Shown: one piece after another, positions 62,901 through 64,000 of the stretch
How the letters are laid out: the number at the start of each line of letters is the position of its first letter
How positions within the stretch are numbered: the stretch's first letter is position 1
Origin: Corythucha ciliata
Taxonomy: Eukaryota > Arthropoda > Insecta > Hemiptera > Tingidae
Direction: 5' to 3'
Assembly (NCBI GenBank): GCA_038030265.1
Contig: CM075942.1
Location: 70,126,926 to 70,190,925 of the forward strand
DNA: 64,000 nucleotides
Notes under the pieces: generated by a model
Databases searched by the model: none
What the model saw: only the letters and a program-made list of their open reading frames with translations
What the model was told of the DNA's origin: nothing
Position numbers and translations under genes: made by a program

Positions 62901-63925
62901 CCTGTCCTGTAAGATTTCAGGGTTCCTAGGAATATCATTAATTCACATGTTGATGGGGAGGACGGGTGGAAACAAACAGTGATAGTGACATTAAAAAGCT
63001 ATAGAACAGGCCCTCAGTAGTCACTTAAGTGACAAAATCACTGGTTTTTGTCACAGTGACTGCACAGTTACCGGAGCTAGTTGTCACTGTGACCGACAAA
63101 AGCTGTCACGTCACACCTCTATTTCATGGTCTATTCCATGAAGTTATTGAGTTCAAAATCACGAACATGAACCATGGAAGATGACTTTTGTTCTCAGGCT
63201 TGAAAAGACCAACAGGCAAGTCTGATCTGAATTAAAACAAGGAGCTAGGGCAAAAAAAAGAGAAACGATTTAAAAACAAGCAACGAAGTGCTTCTATCAA
63301 TGGGGACCTTGAGTTATTAATATTGTGCTCGTTGCCTACTCGTTAACGCAATAATATCATTTTCGAATCAACTTTTCACAATGAAAACTACTGAAACTAT
63401 ACTCCCAATATACAGGCTATATAGTGAACAAAATAGACATTGCGAAATTGCAGAAAATGATCACCGCAGTCTTATTGCCAGATGGTAACAGAGTGTCAAA
63501 AGAATGGATAGGGGAGGATGCGGGGATTTCCGTCGCAGTCAGCCTTTTGACACTACCTTGCCCAATATTTGCTCGAAATTTCACCACCCTGCGTCTAATA
63601 AGCCCCCTGGGAAGGCTCATACGCAACGAAGAGAGAATAAACAGCTTCAACTCGGGATTTTAACTAAAATGATAAATAAAATTAAAGACACGCCATCTTG
63701 AAAGTGTTTGAAGGATCTTTCTGATTGTTCGTGGAATGGGCGGCAGGCCCATTTTTCTTTTCTCCTAGTTTTTACAGAGAAGAAATTTCGAATACGGGGG
63801 CGCTTCAGAAGGCTGAGACAATACGAGGCGATCAAAATTTATTCTCGCTTTAGGCGTAGTTTAAAGTAATTGGCTAACTCACTTTGACCCTGAAGTTGAT
63901 CATCTCCACTTTCTCGGTCCGACAT
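32815..63925 (-). CDS. Pur-alpha: Pur-alpha, transcriptional activator protein (whole gene, seven coding exons)
   Basis: Coding segments in order are 63925-63883, 47820-47764, 37546-37425, 36595-36493, 36421-36303, 36221-35994 and 32970-32815. They total 828 nt and encode 275 aa. All introns are GT-AG and the phases (1, 1, 0, 1, 0, 0) join without error. Three PUR repeats are present: [19 protein letters not shown] (about 64), [19 protein letters not shown] (about 128) and [19 protein letters not shown] (about 200). Pur-alpha binds purine-rich single-stranded DNA and RNA and acts in transcription and in mRNA transport; repeats I and II pair into one binding unit and repeat III dimerises. The length fits the family. 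The start ATG has a purine at -3 and is followed by MSDRESGDD, as in insect orthologues. Any 5' UTR exon lies beyond or at the right edge. Confidence 0.95.
33667..33812. mobile_element. MITE in Pur-alpha intron 6
   Basis: The ends TAATAGTATATTTCACAACGAG and the inverse (CTTGTTGCGAACGCTATTTTT) pair imperfectly, and inside them CTTTACGCGCGAG pairs with GAGCGCGTAAAG. The left end also matches the MITE at 41112. Confidence 0.55.
33871..34168. mobile_element. Foldback MITE with nested GGGCTAGCC repeats
   Basis: Arms 33871-33972 and 34067-34168 are reverse complements; both contain GGACTTTTCCGGGCTAGCCT or its complement and AAAACTCNATTTTGCTGCCT. The centre repeats GGGCTAGCC four times and can form smaller hairpins within the large one. 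Confidence 0.8.
34172..35481 (+). pseudogene. Internally deleted non-LTR remnant: DUF4780-like ORF1 next to a reverse transcriptase piece
   Basis: 34172-34640 has shifting open frames of a gag-like ORF1. At 34679-34930 a cleaner stretch reads [30 protein letters not shown] and IDEESTQIL, which resembles the DUF4780-type domain of insect R1/I-like ORF1. From 35160, [20 protein letters not shown] is the front of a reverse transcriptase, and [18 protein letters not shown] (about 35370-35430) is in another frame. The endonuclease and the polymerase core are missing. It lies antisense in Pur-alpha intron 6. Confidence 0.65.
35494..35531. repeat. 17-bp perfect hairpin
   Basis: TTTTTACTTCCATGTTC and its exact reverse complement are separated by the loop CACC, followed by an A run. 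Read on the plus strand it sits at the end of the retrotransposon remnant. Confidence 0.75.
35627..35692. repeat. 66-bp perfect palindrome without a loop
   Basis: Two 33-bp arms, 35627-35659 and 35660-35692, are exact reverse complements (the outer bases are GCTCAGGAATC...GATTCCTGAGC). It is in Pur-alpha intron 6, 301 bp downstream of the exon 6 donor. Confidence 0.95.
35994..36221 (-). CDS. Pur-alpha: Pur-alpha coding exon 6, PUR II end and PUR III start
   Basis: Acceptor TTATTTAG, donor GTAAGT, 76 codons. Encodes [20 protein letters not shown], the helix [16 protein letters not shown], the linker [11 protein letters not shown] and the PUR III strand [19 protein letters not shown]. Confidence 0.97.
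36303..36421 (-). CDS. Pur-alpha: Pur-alpha coding exon 5, start of PUR repeat II
   Basis: Acceptor TTTCGACAG, donor GTATGT. Encodes [18 protein letters not shown] and then [15 protein letters not shown]. The introns on both sides are only 71 and 81 bp. Confidence 0.95.
36493..36595 (-). CDS. Pur-alpha: Pur-alpha coding exon 4, end of PUR repeat I
   Basis: Acceptor TATGTTCCAG, donor GTTTGT. Encodes [20 protein letters not shown] and then [10 protein letters not shown] plus one base. Two MITE copies lie 118 nt upstream of its acceptor. Confidence 0.95.
36713..36851. mobile_element. MITE family M1, copy a
   Basis: Terminal inverted repeats AAGGCCCGTTCACAAGCTCT and its complement with AGCATGTGAACGGGCCTT. 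Inside, ATGTTTG then GTTGTG pair with CACAAC then GAAACAT. 139 bp, no coding content. Lies in Pur-alpha intron 3. Confidence 0.85.
36852..36976. mobile_element. MITE family M1, copy b (5'-trimmed)
   Basis: Begins ATGCTCTATGTTTGTGTTGT directly after copy a, lacking the first ~15 bp of the terminus, and ends AGAGCTTGTGAACGGGCCTT. The shared interior GGTTGCA...GAAGCATTTT identifies the family. Confidence 0.8.
37425..37546 (-). CDS. Pur-alpha: Pur-alpha coding exon 3, start of PUR repeat I
   Basis: Acceptor TTATGTTACAG, donor GTGAGC. Encodes [15 protein letters not shown] and then [19 protein letters not shown]. Ends in phase 0 after KVAE. Confidence 0.95.
37600..39869. other. Pur-alpha intron 2, unassigned part
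   Basis: No domain-bearing open frame and no clear inverted repeat. A pyrimidine-rich zone lies around 38600-38830. Confidence 0.4.
39870..39992. mobile_element. MITE with TGTAATAGAATAGTGAAAC ends
   Basis: The left end GGGGGCTGTAATAGAAT and the right end ATTCTATTACA...CCCCC pair; the inner GTGTGAAACGAGATGAG pairs with TCGTCTCACA. It is followed closely by a related copy. Confidence 0.65.
40011..40148. mobile_element. Second MITE of the same kind
   Basis: TTGTCATTAGAAAAGTGAAACACATGTGAGAC at the left, inverse TCTCACATGTGTTCCACTTTTCTATGACAA at the right: about 32-bp terminal inverted repeats with few mismatches. Confidence 0.75.
40393..41110. repeat. ~185-bp inverted repeat made of minisatellite units (family F3)
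   Basis: 40393-40575 and 40921-41110 are near-exact reverse complements. Each arm is itself a string of ~27-30 bp units such as AAATTGACTATTCCCTTTTG and AAACTGACGATTTACTCATG. The 345-bp loop has no gene. Confidence 0.88.
41112..41229. mobile_element. 118-bp MITE with 38-bp inverted repeats
   Basis: The left end AATAGTACATTTCACAACGA and its inverse TCGTTGTGAAATGAACTATT, continuing through GAAAGTGGAACTT, give terminal repeats of about 38 bp with few mismatches. Confidence 0.82.
41588..41721. mobile_element. 134-bp MITE with 23-bp inverted repeats
   Basis: GGGGGTCAACCATGAGCTAG at the left and CTAGCTCATGGTTGACCCCC at the right are exact inverses; the repeat extends three more bases. Non-coding. 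Confidence 0.85.
41724..41840. mobile_element. MITE family M1, diverged copy
   Basis: TTCAGAAGCTTTGAGCTATG, then GGAGTCTAC, then AAATGAAGCATTTTGATAGG and GGACTCCACAGACGCAT follow the M1 layout of 36713-36976. Confidence 0.65.
42140..43170 (+). repeat. Degenerate ~30-33 bp repeats, family F2, with a nested MITE
   Basis: Units resemble AGTGAGCGAAATCCGGAAAA followed by TTGGTTTTTT. More units occur at 41235-41400 and 45410-45610, and inverted ones at 49900-50275. The block is split by the 42547-42806 MITE. Confidence 0.75.
42547..42806. mobile_element. 260-bp MITE inside the F2 array
   Basis: CATGGAGGTAGGAACAAGTG at 42547 is the exact inverse of CACTTGTTCCTACCTCCATG ending at 42806. A second inner pair is GTGAAGCCGGT with ACCGGCTTCAC. 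Confidence 0.85.
43470..43934. other. Unassigned spacer between two hAT-like elements
   Basis: AT-rich Pur-alpha intron 2 sequence; nothing recognised. Confidence 0.4.
44166..44268 (-). repeat. tRNA-Thr-like segment, probably a SINE head or tRNA pseudogene
   Basis: On the minus strand, GGCTTAGCTGATCC is A-box-like, then a 17-nt anticodon arm CTGGACTAGTAATTCAG (loop CTAGTAA, anticodon AGT) and a perfect T arm GCGGGTTCAAATCCCGC, ending CCCA. About 25 extra bases separate the A box and the anticodon arm, and I find no pairing acceptor stem at the 5' side, so it is not a functional tRNA as it stands. The plus-strand open frame containing [11 protein letters not shown] is a by-product of this sequence. 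Confidence 0.5.
44390..45300 (+). repeat. F1 degenerate ~30-bp repeats
   Basis: Units such as GCTAATTCGATGCTAAAATA with AGGAAAAAGC in the same orientation as at 3900-5500 and 22420-23500. Confidence 0.8.
45662..47763. other. Pur-alpha intron 2, mostly unassigned
   Basis: Single-copy-looking sequence. An open frame at 47067-47363 on the plus strand has no recognisable domain. I see no repeat structure other than short homopolymers (A16 at 46200). Confidence 0.4.
47764..47820 (-). CDS. Pur-alpha: Pur-alpha coding exon 2, 57-nt phase 1-1 exon
   Basis: The acceptor TTTTGTTGCAG and donor GTTAGT bound 57 nt that encode [19 protein letters not shown] when read in phase 1. This Gly/Ser-rich linker precedes PUR repeat I. 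Because both boundaries are phase 1 and the length is a multiple of three, skipping it leaves the frame intact and changes only one residue at the joint (G to R). Similar N-terminal linkers occur in insect Pur-alpha from memory. Confidence 0.8.
47995..48706. mobile_element. 712-bp foldback element next to Pur-alpha exon 2
   Basis: Arms 47995-48166 and 48540-48706 are inverse: TCGAAAGTGGTGTTTGATTT against AAATCAAACACCACTTTCGA, and AAACCGTCGATTTTTTGGGA against its complement. The 370-bp spacer is non-coding. On the Pur-alpha strand it ends 174 nt upstream of the exon 2 acceptor. Confidence 0.87.
48905..48975. mobile_element. Short MITE-like hairpin
   Basis: TAATGTTAAGGTTATTGTGAATGAACGGTAA and its inverse TTACCGTTTATTCACATTAA...CCTTAACATA surround a 9-nt loop. 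Arms of about 30 bp with one or two mismatches. Confidence 0.75.
48985..49830. other. Pur-alpha intron 1, unassigned
   Basis: No coding region. GTGACAG-type phrases near 49430-49560 recall the 59.9/63.0 kb hAT element but no boundaries are clear. Confidence 0.35.
49900..50275 (-). repeat. F2 repeats, inverted orientation
   Basis: Units such as CCAATTTTGTGGGTTTTAGC and CGCTAAAACGCCAATTTCCG are the reverse complement of the 42 kb F2 units. Confidence 0.65.
50780..51665 (-). repeat. F1 repeats, inverted orientation
   Basis: TTCTCAATTTTAGCCGTGAA-type units are the reverse complement of the F1 unit. They continue with changes to about 51665 and are split by the hairpin at 51444. Confidence 0.78.
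51444..51505. repeat. 23-bp hairpin inside the F1 array
   Basis: CGCAAGAACAACCAATGTC and GACATTGGTTGTTCTTGC pair around a 16-nt loop. Confidence 0.8.
51783..52303 (+). pseudogene. 3' fragment of a Jockey-type reverse transcriptase
   Basis: [20 protein letters not shown] and then [20 protein letters not shown] correspond to the post-catalytic part of the polymerase. After a TAA at 52126, [15 protein letters not shown] and [18 protein letters not shown] continue the Jockey C-terminal region. There is no catalytic core and no tail, so this is a relic. It sits antisense in Pur-alpha intron 1. Confidence 0.75.
52331..54392 (+). pseudogene. Ty3/gypsy pol remnant: reverse transcriptase, RNase H, integrase
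   Basis: Coding starts inside the polymerase at [14 protein letters not shown], then the catalytic region [10 protein letters not shown]. RNase H has [18 protein letters not shown] and [17 protein letters not shown]. The integrase has a zinc region ending [11 protein letters not shown] and catalytic residues in [19 protein letters not shown] and [10 protein letters not shown]-terminal segment with [17 protein letters not shown] precedes [15 protein letters not shown], ending at 54392. Frame changes occur near 52488, 52630, 53226, 53350 and 53880, with a stop at 53653-53655. Neither LTR nor gag is visible. I describe only the breaks; it cannot be active as it stands. Confidence 0.85.
54175..54635 (+). 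repeat. 461-bp duplicated segment, copy 1 (gypsy 3' end)
   Basis: Covers the C-terminal gypsy coding tail and 240 bp beyond. Differs from 56686-57146 at only two positions I could see. Confidence 0.93.
55944..56685 (+). pseudogene. CR1/Jockey-like reverse transcriptase, first (truncated) copy
   Basis: [14 protein letters not shown] leads to [20 protein letters not shown] and FGM (the same block as the 1291-3899 element), then a TAA at 56419-56421 and [16 protein letters not shown] in frame after it, then [20 protein letters not shown]. It ends abruptly at 56685 in MSFDMT, where the duplicated gypsy segment begins. The stop is shared with the second copy, so the mutation is older than the duplication. 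Confidence 0.82.
56686..57146 (+). repeat. 461-bp duplicated segment, copy 2, fused into the reverse transcriptase
   Basis: Starts at a short ACACC microhomology inside the polymerase coding sequence and repeats 54175-54635 almost exactly. It is followed by 32 bp (with a C-run) not present after copy 1, then by the second copy of the foldback unit and reverse transcriptase. Confidence 0.93.
57500..57880 (+). pseudogene. Polymerase N-terminal part, ends at a shared stop
   Basis: 126 codons from [19 protein letters not shown] to [13 protein letters not shown], then TAA at 57878-57880. Same sequence as 56041-56421. The frame goes on after the stop to 57944. Confidence 0.8.
57881..59035 (+). CDS. 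Reverse transcriptase core and thumb
   Basis: The first Met is at 57944; the frame is open from the stop at 57880. Motifs: [50 protein letters not shown], the catalytic YADDVSVQF (residue about 156 from 57944), [17 protein letters not shown] and FALQVLNYV. It ends at 59035 after a frame change near 59010. The conserved tail ([17 protein letters not shown], stop 59199-59201) is in another frame. The most intact polymerase in intron 1. Confidence 0.87.
   Translation, partial: VRPIYKKGDPSLTANYQPIAILPYLGRVFESFLRRDIAMFLEANKIYSDCQHGFRAGRGTVTAGIQLVHDCLQGLEACGRSLVMSFDMTRAFDVIPHDILCRKLEGYGFMDGSLRLIKSYLSDRYQSVSTGSEVSSVRPVLHGVPQGSHLGPDLCAVFNNDLPASLPRFAQLQNCYIYADDVSVQFALPDSDSAPHLASQCSEFLEAWCGANKLILNSGKTQCLEVTSASSVAHSPQEPLNFLGFKLDSRLNWEHHIDMVCGKLSRSLFLLRRLRGSVSEVALRSVYFAHFHCHLLYGVLLWGASCRAGRAFQLQKRAVRLLAGLRPRDSCREAFTALGILTLTSAFALQVLNYVKSNSQLFKSHSDVHVHSTRYANKIQIGPV
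59526..59651. mobile_element. MITE family M1, copy at the right end of foldback F
   Basis: Contains TATGCAACCTATCAAAATGC, GGTTGCACAGAGTCCACACA and the end AGAGCTTGTGAACGGGCCTT, matching 36713-36976. The left 15 bp are missing. Confidence 0.8.
60640..61480 (+). repeat. Degenerate ~21-bp repeats, family F4
   Basis: Units resemble GACGATTTTACCCCAAAACT with variable spacing. Non-coding; open frames here are by-products of the repeats. Confidence 0.8.
61490..62300 (+). repeat. Degenerate ~30-bp repeats, family F5
   Basis: Units resemble GCCATTTTCAGGGCGCGAAT followed by CGTCAGTTTT. They follow directly on the F4 array. Confidence 0.78.
63130..63882. other. Start of Pur-alpha intron 1, unassigned
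   Basis: No repeat or domain recognised. Short open frames on both strands at 63420-63700 overlap each other and look non-coding. Confidence 0.4.
63883..63925 (-). CDS. Pur-alpha: Pur-alpha coding exon 1
   Basis: ATG at 63925-63923, [14 protein letters not shown] plus one base, then the donor GTGAGT. Phase 1 at its end. The stretch CTCGCAG just upstream of the start could be an acceptor for a 5' UTR exon, but I cannot decide this. Confidence 0.88.
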
Positions 63926-64000
63926 ATCTTGTCCCTGCGAGACGACTCTCACTCACTTCGTTTCCCTTTGAATGGAAATTAAGACACACTTCAATCGCGG

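Larger units (their letters stand above)
59903..63121. mobile_element. hAT-like element hosting a second hAT-like element
   Basis: Ends TAGAGGTGAGGTGTGA and TCACACCTCTA are inverse, and a perfect 8-bp duplication TTTCATGG lies at 59895-59902 and 63122-63129. Without the nested 60299-62630 element and one target copy, it is about 880 bp. Its own sequence is rich in GTGACAG-type phrases with no coding region. Confidence 0.87.

Noticed and set aside
63926..64000. Pur-alpha promoter
   Set aside because: Only 75 bp are available upstream of the start codon and a possible acceptor there suggests a further upstream exon; no core promoter element can be supported.

Overview
The window comes from an AT-rich animal nuclear genome, most likely an arthropod and probably an insect. 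It has no operons or bacterial-type genes. One host gene carries GT-AG introns of 71 bp to 16 kb, and nearly everything else is transposable elements. The one host gene I can build is Pur-alpha (single-stranded nucleic-acid binding, three PUR repeats). It lies on the minus strand from 63925 down to 32815 in seven coding exons, with all phases consistent, and encodes 275 aa. Insect assignment rests on my memory of insect Pur-alpha N-termini and on the transposon mix; I have not tested it.

Bases 1-29000 hold only mobile DNA. In order: a minus-strand endonuclease fragment of a non-LTR element (1-985); a 5'-truncated CR1/Jockey-like non-LTR element with a (TTA)n tail (1291-3899); a 1.6 kb block of degenerate ~30-bp repeats; an inverted-repeat element (5751-6205); a complete Ty1/copia element with identical 115-bp LTRs and a 5-bp target duplication (7640-11906); a foldback element containing a Jockey-type element that in turn contains an RNase H-type non-LTR element (about 12100-17350, 14-bp target duplications at both nesting levels); a second large foldback (17296-18835); and a two-ORF CR1-like element (about 19690-28085) interrupted in its endonuclease by a 4.1 kb hAT-like element (21342-25444, 8-bp target duplication).

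Bases 29300-32814 are very AT-rich, lack recognisable transposons and probably include the Pur-alpha 3' UTR. Bases 32815-63925 are Pur-alpha. Introns 1 (16.1 kb), 2 (10.2 kb) and 6 (3.0 kb) are filled with MITEs, foldbacks, hAT-like elements, a Ty3/gypsy pol remnant and two partly duplicated copies of a CR1/Jockey-like element. The coding exons and splice sites are intact.

The most unusual pattern is a set of hAT-like elements (21342-25444, 40293-43461, about 43935-45661, 60299-62630) with no visible transposase. Their interiors are hundreds of bases of degenerate short-period (about 20-33 bp) tandem repeats. Related units recur at other places, sometimes inverted. A 59903-63121 hAT-like element hosts one of them as a nested insertion. 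The second notable pattern is the placement of inverted-repeat elements 118-174 nt upstream of two Pur-alpha splice acceptors, one belonging to a frame-neutral 57-nt exon.
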